Below, piece by piece: positions 11,915 to 22,389 of a stretch of 64,000 nucleotides of DNA (position 1 is the first letter of the stretch; each line of letters opens with the position of its first letter). The position numbers were made by a program, and so were the translations under genes. The DNA comes from Adiantum capillus-veneris (lineage: Eukaryota > Streptophyta > Polypodiopsida > Polypodiales > Pteridaceae), in contig CM043947.1 in assembly GCA_014529385.2 (NCBI GenBank), forward strand, positions 131,093,891-131,157,890, written 5' to 3'. The notes under the pieces are model-generated. The model made no database searches. It was not told where the DNA came from and saw only the letters and a list, made by a program, of their open reading frames with translations.

Positions 11915-12259
11915 TTTTATCGGCAATGCTAAGCTTTAGTGGAAACAACCCTACAAGGATAGTGGTGTGACACAAGGCAACCAAACTTGGGAAGGCATTA
12001 ATGTTGCTGTAAAGAAACACTTTCTCCCACGTGCTCATGGGTCCCTTTAGATGAATGATTTCTTCAATATACGCCAGTATCAGCTCATTTTAGAGGAGGA
12101 CTACTTAAAATCTATAACCCTTAAGTATCATGCTCCTTGTATGTCTGCAGAGCAGTAGGTAGCCCTTTGTTCTCAAGGTTGAAATGCTCGTATGAACACT
12201 TGCCTTGAAAATGACGCCAACCAGCCTACAAGATTCCCTCGTAAGAGCCAAAACCTTAG
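11915..12259 (+). pseudogene. Ty3/gypsy gag fragment
   Basis: In the plus-strand frame the sequence reads IGNAKLxWKQPYKDSG, then TWEGINVAVKKHFLPRAHG and YLKSITLKYHAPCMSAEQ. This resembles the capsid region of plant gypsy Gag, where a tryptophan-rich patch is followed by a basic F-x-P segment. Stops interrupt it. It is cut at 12260 by the end of a CACTAGG transposon. Identification rests on general pattern only. Confidence 0.4.
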
Positions 12260-12991
12260 CACTAGGTTTGTAATGTAACATGACATAAAAGTATCTTTTC
12301 AGGGTTTGGGGAAAAATTGCAATACCATACTAGATCTATTCTTTTTGGGAAATCCTTTCTTATAGTTCAAGGACCACTACATATGATAAAAAATATAAAA
12401 ATCTATAAAATATCCCATATTTTGATCATGGCAAGCCTCCAAACTTGATGCACTACTGTTATTTGCTCGGAACGGTCCTTTCTTATAGTCTATTACATAC
12501 GGAGAAAACTTGGGACTTTTATCTCCCAAGAGATAAATTTTTTCGCAAATGTCTATGGGTTGGTGATCAACACTTATTGTTCTTTTAATCTCACCATTTT
12601 CTTTGAGGACATAAAATTAGATACAAAAAAGGTCAGTTTTTCCATTTTGCTAATCTATCATCAAATTTTATATTTCCACACTTAATATTGTCAATATACA
12701 CATGTTCTTTTGGGCTCCTTTGGGCGCTTATATTAATGATGAACCATGGAGTATGCCAATAGCATATAAAATTTCACACTAAGAAGGATCTTGAGCATGA
12801 TGATATAGTACTAAAAACAGCAAACACGAAAAAACCGGGTTCCCCATTATAACCTCTAAACTCGCGTATAAAATGCTCCACATATATGCAAATTTAAAGG
12901 TTATGATTAAATATTGTTACTAGTTACAAAGTCTACAAAATTGAATTAGGAAATTAGAAATCTTGATAAAACTATACTAGCTACACTAGAA
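12260..12991 (-). mobile_element. CACTAGG-ended DNA transposon, right half (reverse)
   Basis: Starts CACTAGGTTTGTAATG and carries ACATAAAAGTATC and TTTTCAGGGTTT, the reverse complement of the right end of the complete copy at 49984-51322. Similarity continues in order (GCCTCCAAACTTGATG, GGACATAAAA, CATGGAG, GCAAACACGAAAAAACC) to 12991. There it is interrupted by a 6.7-kb insertion and resumes at 19700. Confidence 0.75.
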
Positions 12992-14034
12992 CCAGGGGGA
13001 TTCCTTATTACTTATGAGGGGACGTCACCTGCGTGCATGCCTTGAGCCGAAATTCCTCTATATACAAAACCATGAATGTTGACCCAACCCCTATCTACGG
13101 AGATCATATAGCTTACATAAACCCCTACATATGGCCTTAAGTATTTAAAAAGGACCCCTGCCTTATATATTTCTTGATTTTGATTCTTTTGCTACCTCAC
13201 ACTCTCATGCACAGATTCACAAACCCCCCAAACAGATACAATGTTGCTTCCATATTTCTTCCCTTGCCTGCAAGGCAAATCCTTGCTAGTGTTCTCCCTC
13301 TCTTCATGTATTTGTTGTTCTCCACTCCCACTCATGTCTAGATCAACTCTTCCATCTATGTGACATCCTACCCACAAGGGATATCATCAAAATGACAAAT
13401 AGGACATGTCGTCCTTACATCATTCATGTGCTTAAGAGATTTTACACATAATCAAAGGGTTTACAAAATTCCTCCCCTTTAAGCCTTAAATTATACTTAT
13501 AAACAATAATAGTAACCATATAACATCCTCAACAAGTGAAATTTCAATGAGAAAGCGGATGGGATGAAGCCATTACTGATTCACCCTCCTTACTATGAAA
13601 CCTCTAAACAATTGCTGACAAATCACTTCGGAGATACAAGCAAGAAAAACAACCCAAAGGCCAAGTAGATCGAGGAGGGAATGAACAAGAATCCTAGCAT
13701 CATTTGCCAACTAGCATGGTCATAGATTGTCATGTGCACATAACTCATGCCTTTCCTTAGGCCATCATGAGGTAGCTAAATCCTTTCTTAATGATCAATC
13801 ACTATTTCTACCTATAGAAGATTTAATACATGTGAAAAAGGTTCAAGAGCCAATTTCACTAGACTCAAGATCAACAAAAGAGGGTGATGTAAATGTGCTC
13901 AACTATCAATAGGAAAAAATTGTTTCATTTTGCATCTTTCATAAACTTGTATAGAGAATGGGAACCAACAACTTGAGAGAAATCAAATTTGCTACAACCA
14001 ACAAGTGCATGTATCAATAACTGAAAAGTTGAGA

Positions 14035-14250
14035 GGCTATCAATGGAGAGCAAACGTACTTGCTCTAAGCATGTGTTTCTAACTAAAAGAAAGAGTTATA
14101 AGAATCAAATAATCAACTGCATGGACTATACATATACAATCTATGTTTTCCATGGAGAGCAAGCGTACTTGCTTTGAGCATGTGTTTCTATATAAAAAGA
14201 AAGAGCTATAGGAAATCTCAAGTGATCCACTACATGGACTATACACTTAG
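14035..14250. repeat. Two-copy tandem duplication of about 115 bp
   Basis: The blocks ATGGAGAGCAAACGTACTTG...CATGTGTTTCTA...AAGAAAGAG...CATGGACTATACA occur at about 14043 and again at about 14153 with scattered differences. Confidence 0.7.
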
Positions 14251-14399
14251 ATTAAGTTACAGGAATTTACAATGCAAGCATTAATCATAACTAATTACTT
14301 GTGAGATTCGGCATGACCAACCCAAGCATAGGTGTAGCTCCATAAATCTAGCTTTCAATTATCACAAAGGTTGAGACTAGACAAATAGGTGCACTTACA

Positions 14400-14515
14400 C
14401 ACATGTCAAAGATACCATGTAATATAACATTTCACACAAATACACTTGGAAACATTTTCAAGATACCATGTAATATAACAATTCACACAAGTACACTTTA
14501 GAAACATTTTCAAGA
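14400..14515. repeat. Two-copy tandem duplication of about 64 bp
   Basis: The block AGATACCATGTAATATAACA...TTCACACAA.TACACTT...GAAACATTTTCAAGA is present twice in direct succession with a few substitutions. Confidence 0.75.
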
Positions 14516-14584
14516 CACAAAGCTCCCACTTCGGTTTCTACGTGTTCCTCATCTTCAACATCTCCGTCTGCTACATGTTTGGCC

Positions 14585-15205
14585 CTATCTGTCTCACATT
14601 ATGTTGCTTATTGGTGGAACCTACTACTACTCTCCCGCTAACACTTTTTTGAGCTCGAGTTCCCCTTTGCTTCTTCTTATGTGCCGTTGTGTTGTTGCTC
14701 TAACCCAGATGCACCTCCCTCATGTTGACTTCTCTATTCTGCCTACAAACTTTGAAAGTTACCTCTAAAATTGAATTTTGAAATTTAGCTCTAATTTTAA
14801 ATTTGAAGGTGGGAAAAGAGAGCATCTCTAGAATAGAAGTGTATCTCTATAGAAGGCCTTCCACTCTCCAAGAGTTTCTCTATGAGGGCATAGTGTAAAA
14901 AAATTTCTTGTCAAGTCATTTTACCTCTAAAATTTTTTATGTGTGTGTTTTCTATATTTTTAGAAAAAAATTATTTACTTGGTGCATCTGTGCCTATTGC
15001 TTACTGCGTAGGTCATGTCTGCCTCGCACTATGTTGCTTGTTGATGGAGCCTACTGTCGCTCCCCAATTGACATTCTTTTGTTGATGGAGCCTACTGTCG
15101 CTCCCCAATTGACATTCTTTTGAGCTCCAAGTCCCCTTTGCTTCTTCTTTTGTGCACTCGTCTTGTTGCTCTCACCCACATGCACCTCACTCGTGTTGGC
15201 CTCCG
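14585..15205. repeat. Dispersed duplication containing a 41-bp tandem repeat
   Basis: A segment of about 150 bp near 14590-14740 (ATGTTGCTTATTGGTGGA, GAGCTCGAGTTCCCCTTTGC) recurs near 15030-15205 (ATGTTGCTTGTTGATGGAGC, GAGCTCCAAGTCCCCTTTGC). The second copy has an additional exact-looking 41-bp tandem duplication, 15040-15080 and 15081-15121, beginning GTTGATGGAGCCTACTGTCG. Confidence 0.75.
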
Positions 15206-15961
15206 TGGCGATGACCAAAATGTGTTGAAAACAAGACAAAGAGCGAGGATATCAAGCTACCGCCGCAAGAAAGGAGTCTTACCATACACCGAGAAAACTT
15301 TACTGAGCAAAATGAAAAACCGAGCAAGGCCTCAAGTGTCCTTGGCAATCTCTACTCATCCTCTCTATCCACGAAAGGCTATTAATCAAGCCCTTGAAAT
15401 GAAGTGATTATAGAGAAGACATACATGATATCTAAATGTTTCTTTGTTTTTTGCTTGAAACATCTTTGCATCAACGCAGCATACATTCAGAGAGAATACA
15501 TACAAAGAGCAAAAAGGAGGCCAGAATGAATCCCTCTTGTTTGGCACTCTACTCTGTGTTACTTCACTAACATGGCATACTTTTGAACATAGCACAGGAA
15601 GAGAGAATATACGAGTCATGTTGAGGATCAAGAGAGTGGGGGGCCAATCGTTTTTAATCTAGAATTGGCATGAATCTTTGAGGATGACCATTGAAGTTAA
15701 AGGAGCTACTAACTCACACTCATCACTTAGAAACAAAGTAGGACAACTATCACTGAGTAAGGAGATGTCAGGGCCCTCCGTTTAGAGGCAAAAGGAGAAG
15801 GCATGCTATTGCGTAGGTCTGCTAGAAGGGACAATGTGGGAATGTGGAGAAAGAGTACATGCATGGTGGACTATGTTCAACCTATTGCAACAAAGCGAGA
15901 GGGAGAGAGATAAATGCGCATCGCAATGACGTTGCTCCTTCTATTGCCTTCGGCGATAACC

Positions 15962-15963
<2 letters not shown>

Positions 15964-15994
<31 letters not shown>
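15964..15994. repeat. (CT)n microsatellite
   Basis: About 15 uninterrupted CT units, seen directly. The flanking 15206-16100 shows nothing else I recognise. Confidence 0.95.
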
Positions 15995-15995
<1 letters not shown>

Positions 15996-16104
15996 ATGTC
16001 AAAAGTGAGGAGGGGATTGCTTATCAAAGGATGTTGGGTTGCAGGTAGGAACGACCCCAAGTTTAGTTAAATTGTGTACCTCACAAAAGTACATAAAATA
16101 ATAA

Positions 16105-16580
16105 AAAATTTACCAAAATACCCCTCTAATTTGTGGAAATTCCCAAAATACCCCTCAAATTTTAAAACTTCCCAAAATACCCTTGTATCTATTTTCGTTG
16201 GATTGTTCAAGATTTTCTAATCTTGATTCTTTTTTGACAATTGAGATCTATTTTGACTTATTAGCAGTAGTTTGTCACAAACTACCTCACAAAAAAAGGC
16301 GATTATGCCTAAAAATAATGAAGCAATTCATCTCCAAAGTCTGCATAACCAACTCAAATTGTAGTTTTAGGATCTTGTATGATAGTCAATCAGTCTTCTT
16401 ATGAAGAGCTAGAACAATAATGTATGATAGACAATCAATCTTCTTATGAAGAGCTTAAAAAAAATTTATTTTTGGAGAAAATTACTCTCACGACTGGGAT
16501 ATTTTGGGAATTCATGAGAATATACCGGGGGTATTTTGGGAATTTCCACAAATTAGATGGGTGTTTTGATAATTTTTTTT
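16105..16580 (+). mobile_element. MITE with AAAATACCCC terminal inverted repeats, copy 1
   Basis: The left end reads TACCAAAATACCCCTCTAAT then TTGTGGAAATTCCC. The right end is its near reverse complement (GGGAATTTCCACAAATTAGA then GGGTGTTTTGATAATTTT), giving about 38-bp imperfect terminal inverted repeats. The interior has no transposase and carries an internal repeat of TATGATAG.CAATCA.TCTTC. The same interior, inverted, is at 17729-18164. Superfamily not certain. Confidence 0.7.
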
Positions 16581-16889
16581 AAAATTATTGGGGAGCTTCC
16601 AATCCGGGATGTATCATCTTCCCCAAAAAAGTGTGAGGGGTGGTGGCAATGTGGCGTAGAGGGGCGATGAGGGAGGAGGAAAAGAGAAGAAACGAGTGAG
16701 AGGGAGCGTGGAGGGGAGATGTTAAGAGGGCAGACCAGAGGGAGGTTATAGGAGAATCTTAAAGGTATTGAAAGCTCGTGTCGTGCTCAAAACCACTCCG
16801 CGTCGGCGCGGCACGCTTTTGGATAGGCAACCATGGCTTGCACAATTGCCAAGGCTTAACAAAAATGAATTTTCCTTCCTTACGGACTT

Positions 16890-16972
16890 CCTTCTATTCA
16901 TGCTTGGGACAGTGCTCGAAAAGGTCCCGCGTCGACAGTTTCGAGCACTGTCCCAAGCGTGAATGAGAAGGA
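16890..16972. repeat. Long near-perfect hairpin (inverted repeat)
   Basis: The left arm 16890-16921 contains ATGCTTGGGACAGTGCTCGA. The right arm 16939-16972 carries its reverse complement TCGAGCACTGTCCCAAGCGT. The arms pair over about 32 bases with one or two mismatches across a 17-base loop. If transcribed it would form a stem of microRNA-precursor size; it could equally be a small foldback repeat. Confidence 0.7.
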
Positions 16973-17728
16973 AGGAGAGCCATACTATTCATGTGCAGGC
17001 GTGATCAAAGAAGGGGCAGTAGGCAAGAGGCAGCAAGGAGCGGGTGGGTTGCGATGATGGCAAGGCAACACAAAGCTAGCGGCCACAGACAAAGACTACC
17101 ACCCCGGCTTAACAGCTTTCAATCAGAGCTTGGGAATTAAGGCCCTTGATAACAATTCCTGTTTTCAACGTTCTTGAATGATGTGCAACCCATGCACTGT
17201 GAACATTTCGAAGGTTTGAAGCTTCAGATCTCGAAGCTGCTATACGTGGTGCTACAACTGCTGCGGCTCCAAGTACTATATTGGCAATGGGTGCTTGCAG
17301 GCATGAAAATTGCTACATTTAGCAAGTACCCTAGCGGCAGCGTTGTCCTCCTTTGATGCTTCCCTGCACCACCCTCCTCCTTGATCTCTCCCATCCCGCT
17401 GTGCGCCTAGCACCTAGCACCACAGTTCCATCTTCCTTCCTTCCTCTTATCCAGGGTGCCCAAGTGTACTCATGGTTGCTCTTCTGCTACCCCTTTAAGT
17501 CTATGTGCATGCTCCAAGGCCATCTCACCTCTGAAAGAAGCTTTTGGCCCCTCGCAGTAAATTGGCATGTTTCTTCACCTGTCCACGGCGTCATCTATCA
17601 CCGTCGCGGGCTGCCAGTGCGCAATGTTTACATAAATATCATCAATCATTCTCTTGTCAGTGGCCCAAAGAGCCGACTTCATGTGCGCACACAAAATCGT
17701 TATTGCTTCTTCCCTTGAATTTGTTTTT

Positions 17729-18164
17729 GGGAAAATTATCAAAATACCCCTCAAATTTCAAAAATTCCCAAAATACCCCTTGTAGTTTGTCATAAATTCC
17801 CAAAATGCCCTTCAAAATTCCCTATATACCCTGGTTTTGTGAGAGTAAATTTCTCCAAAAATAAATAATTTTGTAGCTCTTCAAAAGAAGACTGATTGTC
17901 TATCATACAAGATGCTAAAACTACAATTTGAGTTGGTTATGTAGACTTTGGAGATGAATTGCTTCGTTATTTTTAGACATAATTGCCTTTTTTGTGAAGT
18001 AATTTGTGAGAAATTACATGCTAAGCACTCAAAAACGGATCTCAAGTGTAAAAAGGAATAAAGATTAGAAAATCTTGAACAATCCTTGACCAAAATACCA
18101 AAATAGATACAACGGTATTTTGAGAATTTCCACAACTTAGAGGGGTATTTTGGTATTTTTCCCC
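17729..18164 (-). mobile_element. MITE with AAAATACCCC terminal inverted repeats, copy 2 (reverse)
   Basis: Begins GGGAAAATTATCAAAATACC and ends GGGGTATTTTGGTATTTTTC. The interior matches copy 1 in reverse orientation, including the segment whose translations share QFISKV, TNSNCSF and ILYD. The two copies lie about 1.1 kb apart, tail to tail, and could pair as a long hairpin. Confidence 0.7.
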
Positions 18165-18490
18165 TTTTTTTTCCATAATCATACTGACATACTAGCTAGT
18201 GTTGGTTTAAAAAAAATCCAATACCTGCAGGATTCCCCCAATATGCTCCCTCCTTGTAAAAAAGGAAAAAAACTCTTTTGTGCCTTTGCATCTCCTCCCT
18301 CACTTCATGCCCCCCCCACACACACAGAAAAGCGTGTCGGTCATGTCCTGCAATCACCCCATTTCAAAGGCGTACAACCCGTAATCAAGAAACTCTCTAT
18401 CACTCACGGCTCCCTCTTCTTCAACTTCTGCAGGTTAACATCTTGCACAAGGTGAAAGCAGCCACAAAGGCTTCTATGGTTGGATTGCAC

Positions 18491-18491
<1 letters not shown>

Positions 18492-18536
<45 letters not shown>
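18492..18536. repeat. (GA)n microsatellite
   Basis: About 22 GA units, seen directly. A shorter impure GA tract follows near 18610-18640. Confidence 0.95.
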
Positions 18537-18540
<4 letters not shown>

Positions 18541-19533
18541 TGCCATCATAGCCTTCCATGCAACTAAAAGATAAAGAGAGGGAGACATGGAAGTGGTAAC
18601 CACTACAATTCAGAGAGAAGAGAGAGAAAGAGAGAGAGAATCTCTTGAGATTCTACGTACTTTTCTTCTATAAAAATTGTATGACATACTAGCGGTAGAG
18701 CTATCAATTCGAGATAACCGTCCATGTTATTGCTCCTAAGACCTTGTCACACTCGTCCAACCAGATGAGTTGCAAGCTTACTTGGTCTAATCGTTTGCTC
18801 TGCCCTCAACTAGCAATGTCACACACAATAGTGAATAGAGACATGTTTAGGTGTTCTTCTTGGTGAGAAAGCTCTTATTAGTGTTCTTCATGGAATTCTT
18901 CCAACCTATGGTGGAAAATTTTTCCAAGTTTCTTGTAGTACTATCGCATTTTGTTAGCCTGGTTAACTTAAGCAAGTATGCATTTTGTATCAAGTTTTTG
19001 ACAAGCTTCGCTTGAAAAAATGCGTTGCTCTGTTTTCTTCGCTCGAAATGTGGATCCCCCCCAAGAAAGGAGCCTAAGACACTGCTTGAATGATGTGTGA
19101 GATACACCGCCACTGTGAGCTTTCACATTGTTGCATTGTTTTTCTTAAAATCTAGATCAAAATTTTCCTTTCCTTTGCCTCTCAACTCGCATTTTTTTAT
19201 TTTCAAAGCGGCATGAGTGTAAGATGAGACACACTACTGTCGAACACCAGACCTTAGCACACTAATTAGCTTAGTGTTTGACCCTATTGGTTGACACATT
19301 GGACTATAGGAAAGGGGCTCGTGACTCCAACCACATGGACGGTGCTCGTTTAGGGAGGGCAAGGAAGAAGGGTAGTCCAAAAATTATTGACAAATCCTTC
19401 ACATGGCTTCCACGTTAGATCATGTATGTCAAGGCCAAATCTAAATTTTTAAAAAAAATTAGATTAAAATTTGACAATTTTGAGAGGTTTTTTTATAAAA
19501 TTTTACAGATTTCTTGCTCTCCTTCCATCTAGT

Positions 19534-19558
19534 CCCCCCCCCCCCCCCCCCCCCCCCC
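19534..19558. repeat. Poly-C tract of 25 bases
   Basis: An uninterrupted run of 25 C. Length in the assembly may be inexact because such runs are poorly sequenced. Lies about 140 bases inside the right end of the 6.7-kb insertion. Confidence 0.9.
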
Positions 19559-19699
19559 GCCCCTCTATACCTACGATAGACACCAAGAAATAAGAGCGGG
19601 TTACCTCTATTGTATATGCTTATGGTGCCCCTATTTAAAACCCCTCTTCCTTACACTAATGTAATACCATATGAAACTATATAGTGAACCCCCTGGGGG

Positions 19700-19995
19700 C
19701 ACTAGAATGGCTTTGATTCATGCTAGATTGAAAAATCAACCATCCTTGTAAGTAAGCTATATGGGGTATAAGGTGCCTTAAAACTCAAGTAATAATACCT
19801 TTATGTTATGTAATTGACCTATGCAATCCAAACTGCCTTTGGATTTCATTAAAGCCAACAAAAAAAGCATAAAAGTGCAAGATTTGGCCCAAAAAAGTAG
19901 TGGTAAATTCTTATAATTATGCCATAGCTTCTAATTTGAACATTTCATTCTCCTTAGAAGCATGAAAACATGTTGAGAACTACTAATTCTCTTGC
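19700..19995 (-). mobile_element. CACTAGG-ended DNA transposon, continuation of the 12260 copy
   Basis: After the second CACTAGAA octamer the sequence resumes the reverse-oriented transposon: AAAAATCAACCATCCTTG, GGGGTATAAGGTGCC, AGAAGCATGAAAACATGTTG. These are the reverse complement of blocks at about 50290-50550 in the complete copy. Similarity ends near 19995, so the left terminus is missing. Confidence 0.7.
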
Positions 19996-20435
19996 CGACG
20001 GTATGAAGAAGGCGGTAGTGCAAGAGAAGACATCAAAGGGGATTGTAGTTACACTTGGGCTCGGTGTTGCCCCCTTAGGAAACTGTCTTGAACAGTTTGA
20101 TGCTTTCCAAGAGATTTCCTCCATCGTGCTACTGACAATGATTCTCGTGGAATTTTACTTCTTGGTGTTCTTATTCCTACTATTTGGAGAGAAGCTACCT
20201 GGGTCCATTTCAACTTTGAGTCTAAGGAGATTCACTTTCCCCTCCTTTTAAAACAAGCCCCCCCCACCAGCCCGCTTGGGACTACTTTGAGGCTTGTTTG
20301 GCAATGCTTAGGAAAAAAAAATTATAGGAACGCCTTCAAGGCCTTTTCATTCACAAATGAGCCAGTTTTTAGGAATTTCAAGAAGGTAAAATACACATAG
20401 AAGAAAAAAATTTCTACTGCATAATAAAACAATGT

Positions 20436-20452
20436 TGTGTGTGTGTGTGTGT

Positions 20453-20503
<51 letters not shown>

Positions 20504-20504
20504 G

Positions 20505-20554
<50 letters not shown>
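20436..20554. repeat. Compound (TG)n-(CA)n-(GA)n microsatellite
   Basis: TG units run directly into about 22 CA units, forming a self-complementary junction at TGTGTACACA. Then comes GGAGGG and about 23 GA units. Confidence 0.95.
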
Positions 20555-20558
<4 letters not shown>

Positions 20559-20662
20559 AGAAGAAGAAGAAAAGCTCGTTCCAAAAATTGATTTTGGAGC
20601 GAAGGGAGCTTTTTTTCATATTTGCTCGGTTGAGCCAAAAACTGAAAAAAGCTCCCTCAGAA
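20555..20662. repeat. Small foldback element, copy 2
   Basis: Contains GCTCGTTCCAAAAATTGATT directly followed by TTGGAGCGAAGGGAGC, a near-perfect palindrome, then GGTTGAGCCAAAAACTG and AAAAAAGCTCCCTC. It matches the segment at 8990-9095, which likewise sits just after a GA run. Confidence 0.6.
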
Positions 20663-20924
20663 AGATCCCTCAAAACCTCAACTCTATTGGGGTTACATGC
20701 ATGAGGCTTGACAAGTTGAAAGAGAGTACGTCTTCTGCAATATAAGAGAAAAATCTGATGGTCTCTTTTGCTGAGAAATGTTGAGATCGGTTACACACCC
20801 CTTTACATAGAGCAAGCTTAATGTTGAATCCAAAGTTTCAAATGCACAATCAATTTGCTAATGATGAGGTCATCAATAATTGAAAGAAAGTGTGACCTTA
20901 GTTATTGGGTGATGCAAATGGCAG

Positions 20925-21415
20925 GGTAGCTAAACGCAAAAGACAGATTACACCAATAGAGAATGAATGTGATGAATGTTTGGATATCCATGGCACAGAG
21001 ATGCAGTCAAGACAATGAATACACATGTCTGGTAGAAAGAATATGGCGGGGAGAAAGTGGAGCTACAACACATGGCTATCAGAGTCTTGTCAGTGGTTGT
21101 CTCTAGTGGAAGTTATAAGCAAAAATGGTCATATTTTTCCTTTATACACACTAATAAAAGAAATTGATTAACTCCTAAATGGGTTGCACATCTAGTGTAT
21201 GTCTTTTGCAATATGCAACTAATGCACAAGATGGAAAGGATAGCTACACGAGCTATAGAGAAAATCTTTGGATGTTTTCAGACCCACAAAAAATTTGTAG
21301 AGGATGCCCACTCTGATGATGAAATTGAGTGGGATCTCGAAGATGTGGATTGAAATTGTTCAAATGTGAAGAAAGTGGATGATTTGGTGCCTATGATTGA
21401 TGCTCTAGATGATGT
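20925..21415 (+). pseudogene. hAT transposase C-terminal relic
   Basis: In one plus-strand frame from about 21090 the sequence reads YKQKWSYFSFIHTNKRN, a stop, then LTPKWVAHLVYVFCNMQLM and an acidic tail (DAHSDDEIEWDLEDVD). This corresponds to the hAT C-terminal dimerisation region, where S-FIHSKKRNRL followed by L-YV-NLRL is the common phrase. Upstream, 20925-21080, fits a frameshifted continuation with less support. No other hAT domain is adjacent. Confidence 0.6.
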
Positions 21416-21559
21416 ATAAGCGACATTATTAATCAAATAAATCCCTTGAGTGTCAGACATCTCTCTCTCTCTCTTTCTCTCTCTATCTCTCATAAAGTAA
21501 TTTTGTTAACCTAGTTATTGTAAGTGTGGGCTTTTACAAAAAGGGCAATCACCAATAGG

Positions 21560-21960
21560 ATGGGTTGTGCATAGAGAAAATCTAGCTGAGATCTTGGGTG
21601 TTATCTCCCATGATCTCCAACAAGCAAAGCTCATATGTTCCCACGGAACTGCTTGTCCCTGCTTGCGATATATATTCTTCCAAGGGACCAAATGTTGCTT
21701 TGTATCTTGCTAGTTTCTGCTTCAATCCAACATTCTCCGCTTCTAGTGCTTTGCATTGAGCGTGCAATGATTGTGCGAGTCTCTCCTTGGCTAGTGAGTT
21801 CTATGCCTTGGGTAGCCAATTGCTCAAGGATTGATGTCTCTTTGACATGCATGTGCTGCACCAATATCGTGCATTCAAGGTTTGAAATCTTCAAAGAAGG
21901 GCACCCCTTCATGCTGCTAGAGGCCCTGAAAAGTGTGTGCCATGCAAAATAATATGGTCA
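21560..21960 (-). pseudogene. Unrecognised coiled-coil coding fragment
   Basis: Minus-strand frames give LEQLATQGIELTSQGETRT and, shifted, LAQSLHAQCKALEAENVGLK then KLARYKATFGPLEEYISQAG. Heptad-like spacing of leucines and many charged residues suggest a coiled coil. Such tails occur in plant En/Spm-type transposase-derived proteins and many others, so no function is assigned. A stop lies near 21585. It could also be a downstream exon of the kinase-like relic at 22390-23815. Confidence 0.3.
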
Positions 21961-22389
21961 CAACTTCATACATTCCTTGTAGCTCAGTGGATCTCCATTG
22001 TTGTTTGGCTCACCCTATTGGGACCTTGCCCAAACATTATAGATTGCCTTTAGCTACACAAATCTCCTCTTCCTTATAGATTTGTTGTGCTAATTCATGA
22101 TTCAGGTAGGGAACTTCATTTGCATCTTGATCATGTTGTTGTGGTACACCATCTTGCTCAAAAGGCATATCATCATGTTGGCGTGGTATGTTAGTCTATT
22201 GAGGTACATTTTCCATCTGTCATACAAAAAGTACATGTTAGCAACATGAAATGCTGAAATTACTTTAGAACCATTTTTGCAGCTGAATTTGAAATAATTT
22301 ATGGGTGATTTTTGAAAAACACTTTAAGACTTAAATTGAGCAAGCATTGCACACTTTAAACAATGGCAAAAAGCTTATGATTCATTGAT

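Larger units (their letters stand above)
12992..19699. mobile_element. 6.7-kb insertion with 8-bp target duplication, possibly a non-autonomous hAT
   Basis: The octamer CACTAGAA stands at both 12984-12991 and 19700-19707, and the flanking CACTAGG transposon reads on continuously if the block between is removed. The ends of the block are inverted: CCAGGGGGATTC on the left, and the reverse complement of GAACCCCCTGG on the right, with three extra bases outside. An 8-bp duplication plus CAGGG-type ends is the pattern of hAT elements. I find no transposase inside; the interior holds MITEs, a hairpin, local duplications and microsatellites. It may be several nested elements rather than one. Confidence 0.6.

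Noticed and set aside
17353-17718. 121-codon plus-strand ORF
   Set aside because: No recognisable domain, and its end runs into the MITE copy; could be a gene scrap but unsupported.
19534-19558. Poly-C tract as an assembly gap marker
   Set aside because: A similar C run at 24728-24750 follows a CT repeat, so homopolymer C tracts seem natural here; only their exact length is doubtful.
19970-20251. 93-codon ORF with a hydrophobic end
   Set aside because: It starts inside the transposon remnant and has no recognisable motif; not enough to call a gene.
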